A stretch of 64,000 nt of DNA from Paracidovorax cattleyae (lineage in GTDB: Bacteria > Pseudomonadota > Gammaproteobacteria > Burkholderiales > Burkholderiaceae_C): assembly GCF_900104515.1 (NCBI RefSeq), contig NZ_FNJL01000003.1, positions 124,001 to 188,000 on the forward strand. The letters run 5' to 3'. A program made the position numbers and the translations under genes. Under the pieces are notes generated by a model. That model was not told the DNA's origin and ran no database searches. It worked only from the letters and a program-made list of their open reading frames with translations. How positions within the stretch are numbered: the stretch's first letter is position 1; every line of letters begins with the position of its first letter. Of this stretch, positions 38,488 to 48,010 are shown in pieces.

Positions 38488-40753
38488 ATGAGCCGCCCCG
38501 ACCTGTCCTTCCTGCTGCCGCCCGACCCGGAGGATGACCGCGGGACCGCGTCCGGCGGCGGGTCCGCGGGCACCGCCGGCGAGCCCGCCGCGCCACCGGA
38601 CGACAACGGCGGCAGCCGCCGGCAGCCCGGCCGCCCTGAAGGCCCCGTGGCCGCGCTCATCGCGGAACTGCGTGCCTACCAGGCCGAGCTGGAGGTGCAG
38701 AACAAGGTGCTGCGCTACAGCCAGGCCGCCGCGGAAAGCGCCTCCGAACGCTTCGAGACGCTGTTCGCCAGCGTGCCGCTGGCGCTCATGGTGCTGGACG
38801 AGCACGACATGGTGGTGCAGGCGAATTCGATGGCGCACCGCTGCTTCCAGCCCAGCGAGTCCGACCGCCCCCTGACCTCGCTCATGCCCTTCGTGAGCGC
38901 GGCGGATGCCGCCCGCGTGCGCGCCACGTTCGAGCAGGCACGCGACCACGGCCATGGCGAGGCCAGCGAGGTGCTGTTCCCCATCGGCGACGGGGACGCC
39001 GGCATCACGGGCGACCTGTACATCGCGCGCATCGAGGCCCCCCAGGCGGACGGCGCACCGGAGCAGTGGCAGTTCCTCTGCGCGGTGGTGGACCAGGGCC
39101 CCCTGGTGGCCGAGCGCCGGGCCCTGCAGCAGAGTGCCACGGCCCTGCAGGAGCGCAACGCCCAGCTCTACGCCAGCGAGCGCCGCCTGGAGGCGGTCAT
39201 CAACTCCGCGCTGGACGCCATCATCTGCGTGGACCAGAACCAGCGCATCACCGTCTTCAATCCCACCGCCGCGGCCCTGTTCCAGTGCGCCACGGCCGAC
39301 GCGCTGGGCAGTCCGCTCGACCGCTTCCTGCCCGATGCCGTCCAGGCCCTGGCCTTCGCCCAGCTGGCCACCCAGGCCGTGCTCGGCGAGATGGTGGCGC
39401 TCACGGCCAGCGGCAAGGAACTCGCGGTGGAGGTGAGCGTGTCGTTCGAGCGGCACGCCGAGGGCGAGACCACCACCGTGTTCGCGCGCGACCTCACCGG
39501 ACGCAAGAAGGCCGAGGCGCACCGCAACGAGCTGGAGGCGCAGCTGCGGGAATCCCACAAGATGCAGGCCGTGGGCACCATGGCCGGCGGCATCGCGCAC
39601 GATTTCAACAACATCCTGAGCGCCATCCTCGGCAACGTGGAACTGGCCAAGGCCGACTGCGCCGCGGGCTCCCCGGTGCTGGAGAGCCTGCGGGAGATCG
39701 AGAAGGCCGGCCGGCGCGCGCGCGACCTCGTGCGGCAGATCCTCACCTTCAGCCGCAACGAACCGCCCCGGCGCACTGCCGTGCCGGTCGCCGAGGCCAT
39801 CCACGACACCGAGCGCCTGCTGCGCGTGACCCTGCCGCCGGCCATCGAGCTGCGCCTGCACCTGGACCGCCAGCTGCCCGCCCTGCTGGCCGATGCGACG
39901 CAGGTGGAGCAGGCCCTGCTGAACCTGTGCACCAACGCCATCCATGCGATCGGCGATGCGCGCGGCACGGTGTGCGTGGAAGCATCGGCCGTGCAGCCCG
40001 ACCACCGCCTGTGCGAGCGCCTCGCGCTGCCGCCCGGCGAGTACGTGGCCATCAGCGTGGTGGACAACGGCCCCGGCATCGACGCCGCCACGCAGCTGCG
40101 CATCTTCGAGCCGTTCTTCACCACCAAGCCCGTCGGCCAGGGCACCGGCCTGGGCCTGGCCGTGGTGCATGGCGTGATGCGCACCCACGGCGGGGCGGTG
40201 GACGTGCAGAGCGCGCTGGGCGAAGGCAGCCGCTTCACGCTGTATTTCCCGGCGGCGGAGGGCGAACCCGCGCCGGACCCTGCCGCCCCCCCCGCCGTCG
40301 CCCGCCACGGGCGCCGCGGCCGGTGGATCCGGGACCGCGGCCCCCCAGGCTTCGGCAACGGCCGCGCCCGACGAGCGCCAGCGCCACGTGATGTACGTGG
40401 ACGACGACCAGGCGCTGGTCTTCCTCGTGCAGCGCCTGCTGCGCCGCCGCGGCTACCGGGTGAGCGGCTTCACCGACCCGCGCGAGGCCGCGGTGGCGCT
40501 GGGCGCCGACCCGCAGGCCTACGACCTGGTCGTGACCGACTACAACATGCCCGGCTACTGCGGCGTGGACCTGGTGCGCGAGGCCAAGCGCATCCGCGCC
40601 GACCTGCCCGTGGCGCTCGCCTCGGGGCACGTGACGGCGGAGATCGAGCGCGAGGCACTGGCCGAAGGCGCAAGCGCGCTGATCCACAAGCCCAACGACG
40701 TGGACGAGCTCTGCGCCACGGTGGACCGCCTGGTCCACGGCCACTCCGCATGA
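38488..40753 (+). pseudogene. Hybrid PAS-sensor histidine kinase with receiver domain, interrupted by a frameshift
   Basis: The first frame encodes a soluble kinase. Two PAS-like regions (about 88-205 and 232-340) are followed by HisKA with the phospho-His in GGIAHDFNNILSAI (His371), the N box LLNLCTNAIHAIGDA, and ATP-lid boxes DNGPGID and GTGLGLAVVHGV. After residue 600 the frame meets eight Cs (40286-40293) and becomes meaningless. The frame one base along continues sensibly (PDERQRHVMYVDDDQAL) into a complete receiver. Its phospho-Asp is in LVVTDYNMPGYCG and its Lys in LIHKPNDVDEL, and it stops at 40753. Seven Cs would restore one hybrid kinase. It could be a real mutation, a phase-variable tract or a base-calling error; the kinase half alone may be active. 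No membrane helices. Confidence 0.75.
40286..40293 (+). repeat. C8 homopolymer at the kinase-receiver frameshift
   Basis: Eight consecutive cytosines at the exact point where the kinase frame and the receiver frame part. Loss of one C joins them. Slippage-prone tracts of this length are classic phase-variation sites, and equally a classic place for sequencing error. Confidence 0.85.
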
Positions 40754-41475
40754 GCGCGAACCTGGCGGCGCAGGCACTAAAGCAGGCGCTGGCCCAAGCC
40801 ACGGAACCGCCCGCCTGCCTGCATGCGGACGACGACCTCCTGGTGTTGGCCAAGCCCGCCGGCCTGCTCTGCGTGCCCGGCCGCGGCCCGGACAAGCAGG
40901 ACTGCCTGAGCGCCCGCGCCGCCCTGCACTGGCCCGGCGCCTGCATCGTGCACCGGCTCGACCAGGCCACTTCCGGCCTCGTGGTGATGGCGCGCCACGC
41001 GCAGGCCCAGCGCGCCCTCGGCGACGCCTTTGCCGCGCGCCAGGTGCGCAAGTGCTACGTCGCGGTGGTGCATGCGCCGCACCCGGCCGGGGATGGCGAG
41101 GCCTGGCGGGAGATCGACCTGCCCATCGCCGCCGACTGGGAGCGCCGGCCGCTGCGCGTCGTGGCCCCCCGGGGCGCCCCGGGCGGCAAAGCCAGCCTGA
41201 CGCGCTGGCGCCCCGCCGCGCCCGGGGACGGCGCCGGAGCCTGGCCGGCGGCAGACGGCACCCTGCGCGTGCTGCTGGAGCCGGTCACCGGCCGCACGCA
41301 CCAGCTGCGCGTGCACATGGCGGCGATGGGCCAGCCCATCCTCGGGGATGCGCTCTACGCACCGCCGGCCGTGCAGGCACTCGCGCCCCGGCTGCTGCTG
41401 CATGCGCAGCACGTCGCCTTCGCCCATCCGCGCACCGGAACGCCGCTCGCCTTCGACCTGCCGGCGCCGTTCTGA
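40750..41475 (+). CDS. RluA-family pseudouridine synthase
   Basis: 241 residues. It converts a uridine in rRNA or tRNA to pseudouridine. The catalytic Asp lies in the signature IVHRLDQATSGLVVMAR. The N-terminal DDDLLVLAKPAGLLCVPG and C-terminal GRTHQLRVHMAAMGQPILGD motifs are standard. There is no S4 domain, as in RluA itself (32 kDa or shorter forms). The ATG overlaps the receiver stop (ATGA), so it is coupled to the kinase gene. Because the kinase's shifted frame stays open, a false giant reading frame appears to fuse the two; the ATG here is the real start. Target base not determinable. Confidence 0.92.
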   Translation: MSANLAAQALKQALAQATEPPACLHADDDLLVLAKPAGLLCVPGRGPDKQDCLSARAALHWPGACIVHRLDQATSGLVVMARHAQAQRALGDAFAARQVRKCYVAVVHAPHPAGDGEAWREIDLPIAADWERRPLRVVAPRGAPGGKASLTRWRPAAPGDGAGAWPAADGTLRVLLEPVTGRTHQLRVHMAAMGQPILGDALYAPPAVQALAPRLLLHAQHVAFAHPRTGTPLAFDLPAPF

Positions 41476-41504
41476 GCACCGTGCCGCAGTACCATCGCGG
41501 CACC

Positions 41505-42317
41505 ATGCAGGACACCTCCGCTCCCCCCTCTTCTTCCCCCGGCTTCGCGACCACGCCCGGGCCGCTGCCCCTGGTCGTGCTCACCGGCGGCTCGCGCGGC
41601 ATGGGCCTGGCCATGGCCCGGCAACTGCTGCAGGGCGGGCATGCGCTCGTCACCATCGCGCGCGGCACGAGCGACGAACTGGCGGACGCCGCGCAGCGCA
41701 CCGGCATGCCGCTGGCGCAATGGCCGCAGGACCTCGCGGACGGCGCCCAGGCCGCCGCACGGCTGCGCGCCTGGCTCGAAGGCCAGCCGGCCGGCCGCTA
41801 CGCGAGCGCCACGTTCATCAACAACGCGGGCGTGGTGCCGCGCATCGCCCCGCTGGCCGACAGCGACCCCGCCGATCTCGCCAACGCCCTGCGCATCGGG
41901 CTGGAAGCGCCCATGCAGCTCACCGCCGCGTTCCTGGCCGCCACGCGCGGCTGGGGCGTGCCGCGCAAGGTGCTCAACATTTCCTCCGGCCTCGGGCGGC
42001 GGGCGATGGCCTCGCAATCGGCCTACTGCGCCGCCAAGGCCGGCATGGACCATTTCACGCGCTGCCTGGCGCTGGACGAGGCGCGGCAGCCCGGCGGCGC
42101 CCGCGTGTGCTCGCTCGCGCCCGGGGTGATCGACACGGACATGCAGGTCCACCTGCGCGGCGCCGACCCGGGCGCGTTCCCCGACCTGCAGAACTTCGCC
42201 AACCTGAAGGCGAACGGCACGCTCGCATCGCCCGACGAGGCCGCGGCGCGCGTGCTGGCCTGGCTCGCGCGGCCCGACTTCGGCGATGCGCCGGTGGCCG
42301 ACGTGCGCGAGGCCTGA
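41505..42317 (+). CDS. Short-chain dehydrogenase/reductase
   Basis: 270 residues. Cofactor motif TGGSRGMGLAMARQL near residue 29, INNAGVV (about 105), catalytic Ser in KVLNISSGLGRRAMA, and Tyr/Lys in QSAYCAAKAGMDHF. It resembles sepiapterin-reductase-like or benzil reductase-type SDRs, with APGVIDTDMQVHLRG after the active site. Substrate unknown. The start was set at the ATG (MQDTSAPP) 30 nt after the RluA-type gene, with which it may be cotranscribed. Confidence 0.85.
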   Translation: MQDTSAPPSSSPGFATTPGPLPLVVLTGGSRGMGLAMARQLLQGGHALVTIARGTSDELADAAQRTGMPLAQWPQDLADGAQAAARLRAWLEGQPAGRYASATFINNAGVVPRIAPLADSDPADLANALRIGLEAPMQLTAAFLAATRGWGVPRKVLNISSGLGRRAMASQSAYCAAKAGMDHFTRCLALDEARQPGGARVCSLAPGVIDTDMQVHLRGADPGAFPDLQNFANLKANGTLASPDEAAARVLAWLARPDFGDAPVADVREA

Positions 42318-42393
42318 GCGCCCCCGCGCATGAGAAACTAGGCCGCGCCGCCCGCCCGCGGGACAGGCGTTCCTTTCCCGGAGACAAACACCC

Positions 42394-43392
42394 ATGATCC
42401 GCTCGCTGATTTCGTTCACCGCCCTCGCCTTCGCGCTGGGCACCGCCACGGCCCAGACCGCGCCGGCGGCCGCCCCCGCTCCCGCGGGCAACGCCTACCC
42501 GGCCAAGCCGGTGCGCCTCATCGTGCCCTTCCCGCCCGGCGGCGGCACGGACATCCTCTCTCGCCTCGTGGCGACCAGGCTGACCGAGACGCTGCACTGG
42601 ACCGTGGTGCCCGACAACCGCGCCGGCGCGGGCGGAACCATCGGCATCACCGAGGCCGTGAAGGCCGCGCCCACGGGCTACGACCTCGTCATGGGCCAGA
42701 AGGACAACCTCGTCGTCGCGCCCTATCTCTACAAGAACCTGCCGTGGGACCCCACGAAGGATCTCGTCGCCATCGCCCACGTGGCCTACACGCCCGTGAT
42801 CATCGCCACGGGCGCCAACTCGCGCTTCAAGACGCTGGCCGACGTGGTGGCCGCCGCGCGCGGCGAGCCGGGCAAAATCACCTACGGCTCGCCCGGCAAC
42901 GGCACGACCATCCACCTCGCGGGCGACCTCTTCGAGAAGGCCGCGGGCATCAAACTCAGCCACATCCCCTACAAGGGCTCCAACCCGGCCCTGATGGACG
43001 CGCTGGCCGGCAACGTGGACCTGCTGGTGTCCTCCGTGCCGTCCGCCATGGCGCAGATCAAGTCCGGCAAGCTGCGCCCGCTGGCCGTCACCTCGATCAA
43101 GCGCAGCTCGTCCCTGCCCGACGTGCCCACCGTGGCCGAATCCGGCTACAAGGGCTTCGACGTGAGCTCGTGGTACGGCATCCTCGCCCCCGCCGGCACG
43201 CCTGCCAACGTGGTCGCCACCGTCAACACCGAGGTCAACAGGCTGCTCGCCCAGCCCGACATGCGCGCCGCCATCCAGGCCCAGGGCGCCGAGCCCGAAT
43301 CCATGACCAGCGCGCAGTTCTCCGCCCTGCTCAAGGCCGACTACGCGAAGTGGAAGGGCATCGTGGAGGCGTCCGGCGCGAAGATCGAGTAA
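42394..43392 (+). CDS. Bug/TctC-type tripartite tricarboxylate transporter receptor
   Basis: 332 residues. Signal peptide [20 protein letters not shown], then [60 protein letters not shown] and [20 protein letters not shown]. It is close in motifs to the receptor at 15523, including [15 protein letters not shown]. There is no membrane partner or obvious catabolic gene next to it; the SDR upstream and Kup downstream are unrelated in function. GGAGA lies 10 nt before the ATG. Confidence 0.93.
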   Translation: MIRSLISFTALAFALGTATAQTAPAAAPAPAGNAYPAKPVRLIVPFPPGGGTDILSRLVATRLTETLHWTVVPDNRAGAGGTIGITEAVKAAPTGYDLVMGQKDNLVVAPYLYKNLPWDPTKDLVAIAHVAYTPVIIATGANSRFKTLADVVAAARGEPGKITYGSPGNGTTIHLAGDLFEKAAGIKLSHIPYKGSNPALMDALAGNVDLLVSSVPSAMAQIKSGKLRPLAVTSIKRSSSLPDVPTVAESGYKGFDVSSWYGILAPAGTPANVVATVNTEVNRLLAQPDMRAAIQAQGAEPESMTSAQFSALLKADYAKWKGIVEASGAKIE

Positions 43393-43517
43393 GCCCGCCG
43401 GGGTGGCGTGCCGCCGCCACACGGGCTCTGCCATCGCGTATCAAAATGTGTTCTGATGCGGGCCTGCGCGCAGGCACCGCTGCGCTTTCTGGACACATTC
43501 CACCTGCAAGGCCCGCC

Positions 43518-45392
43518 ATGGCAGACGCAAAGACGCCGACATCGCTCACGGCACTCACCATCGCCGCGATCGGGGTGGTGTATGGAGACATCGGCACCTC
43601 GCCGCTCTACGCCTTCAAGGAGGTGTTCGCTGCCGGGAGGCTGGATATCACGCAGGCGAACGTGATCGGCATCCTCTCGCTCTTCTTCTGGACCCTGACC
43701 GTGGTCGTCTCGGTCAAGTACGTGGCCCTGATCATGCGGGCCGACAACCACGGCGAAGGGGGCCTGATGGCGCTGCTGGCCCTGGCGACGCAGTCGGTGC
43801 AGGACCAGCCGCGCCTGAAGCGGGCGCTGATGACGCTCGGGGTCTTCGGGGTCGCGCTGTTCTTCGGCGACGGCGTCATCACGCCGGCGATCTCGGTGCT
43901 CTCCGCTGTCGAGGGGCTGGAGGTGGTCACCACCCACGCCACGCCCTACATCCTGCCGATCTCGCTCACCGTGCTGCTTGCGCTCTTCCTCGCCCAGCGC
44001 TGGGGAACGGCGCGGCTCGGCCGGTTCTTCGGCATCGCCATGCTCGTGTGGTTCGCATGCCTCGGGCTCGCAGGCATTCCCCACATCGCCGCGCGACCCG
44101 AGGTGCTGGCCGCCCTCCTGCCCCACCACGCGCTGGCGTTCTGCCTGGACCATTACGGCATCGCCTTCATCACGCTGGGCGCGGTGTTCCTGTGCGTGAC
44201 CGGTGCGGAGGCGCTCTATGCCGACATGGGGCACTTCGGCGCCCGGCCCATCCGGCTGGCGTGGTTCCTGCTGGTCATGCCCTGCCTCACGCTGAACTAC
44301 CTCGGCCAGGGCGCGCTGGTGCTGGATACGCCGTCCGCCGCCGCCAACCCGTTCTTTCTCATGATGCCAGGCTGGGCCACGCTGCCGATGGTGGTGCTGG
44401 CCACGGCCGCCACCGTCATCGCGTCGCAGGCGCTGATCTCCGGCGCGTTTTCCGCGGCCAAGCAGACCATCCAGCTGGGGTACCTGCCGCGCCTGTCGGT
44501 GCGGCACACCTCGGAGAACGAATCCGGGCAGATCTACGTGCCCATGGTGAACTGGACGCTGCTCGCCGGGGTGGCGCTGGCCGTGGTGGCGTTCCGCAGC
44601 TCCAACGCCCTGGCCGCGGCCTACGGCATCTCGGTCAGCCTGGTCATGGTCATCACCACGACGTTGACCTTCTTCGTCATCCGCCACGGCTGGAGGCTGC
44701 CCCTGCCGGTCTGCATCGCGGCCACCGGCGCATTCCTCTGCGTGGATGTCGCCTTCTTCGCCTCCAACTCGCTGAAGATCGCGGAAGGTGGCTGGTTCCC
44801 CCTGCTGATGGCCGCAGCGCTGTACCTGGTCATGTCCACATGGCACGACGGCCGCGGCCTGCTGCGCCAGCGCCAGAACGCCGAGGCGATCGAGCTGCTG
44901 CCGTTCCTGGAGTCGATCCTGGCGACCGGAACCACCCGCGTGGACGGCACCGCCGTCTTCCTCACCGCCCATTCCGGCGTGGTACCCGGGGCGATGCTGC
45001 ACAACCTCAAGCACAACAAGGTACTGCACGCCCACAACCTGTTCGTCCACGTCCAGGCCGGCGACGTGCCCCGCATCCCGCTGCAGGAGCAGCTGGAAGT
45101 CCAGCCGCTCACCGAGGGCGCCTGGAGCGTGCGGATCTGCTTCGGCTTCATGGACGAGCCGGACATTCCCCGGGCCCTCCAGCAGGCCGGGGACCTGGAG
45201 GGCCTGCTGGACCCCATGCGCACCAGCTACTTCCTGGCGCGCGAGACCGTCGTGCCCACGCTGGGCGCCGCCATGGCCGTCTGGCGGCAGAAGCTCTTCG
45301 CACAGATGCACCACAGCGCCAGCTCCGCGGCGGATTTCCTGAAACTGCCGAACAACGCGGTGGTGGAGATGGGGTCGAAGACGGAGATGTAG
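43518..45392 (+). CDS. kup: Low-affinity potassium uptake protein Kup
   Basis: 624 residues. The first helix carries the family hallmark [36 protein letters not shown] and [20 protein letters not shown] follow, with twelve membrane helices to about residue 440 and a cytoplasmic C-terminal domain ([20 protein letters not shown]). Kup is a proton-coupled K+ importer of the inner membrane. The ATG ([10 protein letters not shown]) is preceded by CAAGG. It is a single gene, convergent with a decayed secreted-protein gene. Confidence 0.96.
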   Translation: MADAKTPTSLTALTIAAIGVVYGDIGTSPLYAFKEVFAAGRLDITQANVIGILSLFFWTLTVVVSVKYVALIMRADNHGEGGLMALLALATQSVQDQPRLKRALMTLGVFGVALFFGDGVITPAISVLSAVEGLEVVTTHATPYILPISLTVLLALFLAQRWGTARLGRFFGIAMLVWFACLGLAGIPHIAARPEVLAALLPHHALAFCLDHYGIAFITLGAVFLCVTGAEALYADMGHFGARPIRLAWFLLVMPCLTLNYLGQGALVLDTPSAAANPFFLMMPGWATLPMVVLATAATVIASQALISGAFSAAKQTIQLGYLPRLSVRHTSENESGQIYVPMVNWTLLAGVALAVVAFRSSNALAAAYGISVSLVMVITTTLTFFVIRHGWRLPLPVCIAATGAFLCVDVAFFASNSLKIAEGGWFPLLMAAALYLVMSTWHDGRGLLRQRQNAEAIELLPFLESILATGTTRVDGTAVFLTAHSGVVPGAMLHNLKHNKVLHAHNLFVHVQAGDVPRIPLQEQLEVQPLTEGAWSVRICFGFMDEPDIPRALQQAGDLEGLLDPMRTSYFLARETVVPTLGAAMAVWRQKLFAQMHHSASSAADFLKLPNNAVVEMGSKTEM

Positions 45393-45409
45393 CCCGGAGA
45401 CACTGCACG

Positions 45410-45849
45410 GACAGAAGGCAAGCGCTCGGCCAAGGGAGCGCCCGGAATGCGCCAGCAGCTGACCTTTGTCGATGTGGGGAATCCGGCGTTGTTGAGCCCC
45501 AATACCTGGAAGCAACGGTCCGTGCCCAGCGGAAGGTTGAGGTACTCGAATTGCTGGGCACCCGAGGGATGGATCCACAAGTAAAGCCTGCCATTGGCAT
45601 GGCCATCGCCCAGTATTCCCAATACGTGCTGCTTCCGTATGTTTTGTCGGTTTCTTCCCGGTGATATACCTTCACTCCGTTACCAGCCGCCAGATCCGCA
45701 AAGACAGACCACCTCTAGCCGCTCTGGCCGGATGATGAAACCTTGACGTAATGCTTGGTCTGCCCAGCTCCACAATTCACTGCATAGGCATTTCCGGACA
45801 TGAGCGCCACCAGCATGCCGAGTCCGACGAGATGTCTTTTACCGATCAT
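45410..45849 (-). pseudogene. Decayed small secreted protein
   Basis: A clear signal peptide (MIGKRHLVGLGMLVALMSGN then AYA) leads to VNCGAGQTKHYVKVSSSGQS and a TAG stop after 44 codons (45717-45715). The same frame then continues sensibly (RWSVFADLAAGNGVKVYHRE, SSTYWEYWAMA). A second break shifts to a frame reading NGRLYLWIHPSGAQQFEYLN and LGTDRCFQVLGLNNAGF, which runs into the kup 3' end without a natural stop. I recognise no family. The 45650-46030 stretch is lower in GC than its surroundings, hinting at acquired DNA. Confidence 0.5.
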
Positions 45850-46028
45850 TTGGTTTCCCTGTATCGATTTTTCGAGAATTGAGGCATGCGCACATGGCGC
45901 ACTGCCCTGGAAAATATCTCCGCCGAGACATGGAATCGTTCATGAGAAAAATATCACGCACCACACAAAAAATTATCTGGCGCATAAAGACAGCTGGGCC
46001 CTGTATCGGCATCAATGCCGGGCACGCC

Positions 46029-46054
46029 AAAAAAACGGCCCCATGAGGGAGCCG
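46029..46054 (-). terminator. Rho-independent terminator after uspA
   Basis: On the minus strand CGGCTCCC pairs with GGGGCCG (one bulged T) around TCAT, followed by seven Ts. It lies 46 nt past the UspA stop codon. Confidence 0.8.
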
Positions 46055-46099
46055 CTGTCTGACTACACCGCGGCGCGAAGCCGCTGCTGCCGGGGCGCG

Positions 46100-46537
46100 T
46101 CAGTCGCGCACGACCAGCACCGGCACGTGGACCACGCCCAGCACGCGCTGGGTGACGCTGCCCAGCACCAGTTTCTCCAGGCCGCGGCGGCCATGGGAGC
46201 CCATGACGATCAGGTCGGCACCGGTACTCTCCAGCGCCTGCAGGATGCCGTCGTGCACGGCATGGCCCTCGCCGATCACGGTGTTCACGGCCACGCCGGC
46301 TTCTTCCAGGGCCTTGCGCGTGGCGTCGAGCGCGGTGTTGGCCTCGGAGGTGGCCGCATTCATGTACTGCGACTGGCCGTAGGCGAAATCCGCGCCCACG
46401 CCGGTGAAGGGATAGGGATCGACCACATAGACGGCGGTGACCTGGGAGCCGAAGGTCTTGGCGAGGCCGGCTGCCTTGGTGACGGCCATCATGGAAGTGG
46501 GCGAACCGTCCACGGGAATCAGGATGTGCTTGAACAT
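46100..46537 (-). CDS. Universal stress protein (UspA family)
   Basis: 145 residues. A single Usp domain beginning MFKHILIPVDGSPTSMMAVT, with the ATP-binding motif GSHGRRGLEKLVLGSVTQRV then VPVLVV at the end. This is the G-2x-G-9x-G-(S/T) pattern of ATP-binding Usp proteins. These cytoplasmic proteins accumulate in stress and growth arrest. The start was set at MFKHIL, with GGAG-like AGAAGTTC upstream; a longer frame lacks support. A strong terminator follows, so it is monocistronic. Confidence 0.92.
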   Translation of the reverse strand: MFKHILIPVDGSPTSMMAVTKAAGLAKTFGSQVTAVYVVDPYPFTGVGADFAYGQSQYMNAATSEANTALDATRKALEEAGVAVNTVIGEGHAVHDGILQALESTGADLIVMGSHGRRGLEKLVLGSVTQRVLGVVHVPVLVVRD

Positions 46538-46616
46538 GAACTTCTCCTTCGTCGATGGTGGTGTGGAACCGATGGAACCAGTGTGCCGCAATGCGGCGGA
46601 CACGGGTTGATTCGCA

Positions 46617-47408
46617 TCAAGCGGCAGGGGCTGTTGCGGCCTTTTCCCCGCCCTTGTCCCCGGCCTCCTCCTGGAACCCGCCCCGCCGGCAGGTCACCAC
46701 CAGCGTGTCGCGGAAGCCCGGAGCATCCCCCAGGGGCTGGATCGGCGTGGTCTCGTGGATCATGCGGGCGTCGTCCAGCAGCATGAGCGACCAGGGTTCG
46801 CTGAGGGTGAAGCGGTGGCCGCTGGGGCCGGCTGCCTCGAAGATGCGGGTCTCGCCACCCTTCACGCCCTCGCGGCCGACCAGGAACACGGCCACGAGGT
46901 CCACGCCGTCGCGGTGCGCGCCCTCGGGCGTGGGCCGGCCGATGCCGTCGGTGGTGTCGATGCGGAACTGGTGGGCCTCCAGGAACCAGCGCTCCGGGGC
47001 GTCCGCCAGCGCCTGCTGCGAGAGGCCGGCCAGCGCGGCCAGCAATTGCTGCCAGGCCGGCTGCGCCACGGTCGCATCCTGCATGGGCGCGAACCAGCGC
47101 TGCATGCCGCCGTGCAGCGCGTTGTAGTCCAGCGGCTGCCAGTGGGCGCGGTGCGGCACCTGCCGCAGTCCGGATTCGTCCGCCACGAAGCACGAATGCC
47201 GCCGCCGGCGGTAGCGCCCGCCGTCCTTCAGGAATTCATCGGGCGGCAGCGAGGGCCAGTCCGCATGCAGCGCCTGCAGCGCCGCGAGCGGCACGCCGAT
47301 CCAGGCGGCGGTGTCTTCGGGCCGGAGCACGGCATAGCCCGTGCTGCGCAGGTGGCCGGCGACCTGGTCGGGCCGCAGGCAGGGAGGGGGAAACGTGATG
47401 TGCGCCAT
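46617..47408 (-). CDS. 2-oxoglutarate/Fe(II) dioxygenase (PF10014 type)
   Basis: 263 residues of the 2OG-Fe_Oxy_2 family, which includes L-isoleucine 4-hydroxylase. The Fe ligands appear as His and Asp in PEGAHRDGVDLVAVFLVGRE and a distal His in DDARMIHETTPIQPLG. The 2OG-binding Arg is in PGFRDTLVVTCRR. YRRRRHSCFVADESG is a typical N-terminal segment. It may hydroxylate a free amino acid; the substrate is unknown. The start ATG (MAHITFPPP) is the best fit. It is 79 nt upstream of uspA on the same strand. Confidence 0.8.
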   Translation of the reverse strand: MAHITFPPPCLRPDQVAGHLRSTGYAVLRPEDTAAWIGVPLAALQALHADWPSLPPDEFLKDGGRYRRRRHSCFVADESGLRQVPHRAHWQPLDYNALHGGMQRWFAPMQDATVAQPAWQQLLAALAGLSQQALADAPERWFLEAHQFRIDTTDGIGRPTPEGAHRDGVDLVAVFLVGREGVKGGETRIFEAAGPSGHRFTLSEPWSLMLLDDARMIHETTPIQPLGDAPGFRDTLVVTCRRGGFQEEAGDKGGEKAATAPAA

Positions 47409-47559
47409 GTGGCGCGAGCTTAACTCCGCCCGGCATGCCGTGCGAGCACACCGCGGGCGCAGCGCCGGAATTTCAGCGCCAGGTTGCGCCACCGCAAGCG
47501 CGGCTGCAGTAGCATGCGTGGCGCCGCGCCGGCAGTGGCGCCCGCTCCAGGAGAACACC

Positions 47560-47967
47560 ATGGCCCATGAACGACGCCACTATGTCCGAGTCGCCTTCGA
47601 GGCGCCCGCGCGCCTCGCCGTGAGCGGCCACGGCACCTTCGACGTGCAGGTGCTGGACGTGTCGCTGCGCGGCGCGCTGCTGGAGCTGCCCGCGGGCCAG
47701 GCCCTGCCGCCCGGCGCGCCCTGCGCGCTCTCCATCCCCCTGATGGCGGGCGAGGAGCAGATCGCGATGTCCGGCGAGCTGGTGCACGTGGAAGGCCACT
47801 GCGCGGGCCTGCAGGGCCACACCATGGACCTCGACAGCGCCACCCACCTGCGCCGCGTGATCGAGCTGCAGCTCGGCGACCCGGCACTGCTGGAGCGCGA
47901 CCTGCAGACGCTGGTGTCGGCGCACCGCGGCCGGGGCGTGCCAGGGCAGCCGGCGACCGGGCACTGA
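47560..47967 (+). CDS. PilZ-domain protein
   Basis: 135 residues, almost all one PilZ domain. It has the c-di-GMP-binding RxxxR motif (RRHYVRV near residue 5) and the D-x-S-x-x-G motif in VQVLDVSLRGALLEL. It is therefore likely a c-di-GMP-responsive adaptor, perhaps for motility or polysaccharide control. AGGAG lies 9 nt before the ATG (MAHERRHY). It is divergent from the dioxygenase gene and convergent with the acyl-CoA ligase. No cyclase or phosphodiesterase gene is nearby. Confidence 0.9.
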   Translation: MAHERRHYVRVAFEAPARLAVSGHGTFDVQVLDVSLRGALLELPAGQALPPGAPCALSIPLMAGEEQIAMSGELVHVEGHCAGLQGHTMDLDSATHLRRVIELQLGDPALLERDLQTLVSAHRGRGVPGQPATGH

Positions 47968-48010
47968 GCCTCCCGCCCTGCCCGGTCCATCCTTCGCCCT
48001 CCGCGCGGCG

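Noticed and set aside
38362-41475. A giant kinase-RluA fusion protein of 1037 codons
   Set aside because: The middle 150 codons are nonsense in that frame while the next frame encodes a complete receiver; the RluA-type gene has its own ATG overlapping the receiver stop.
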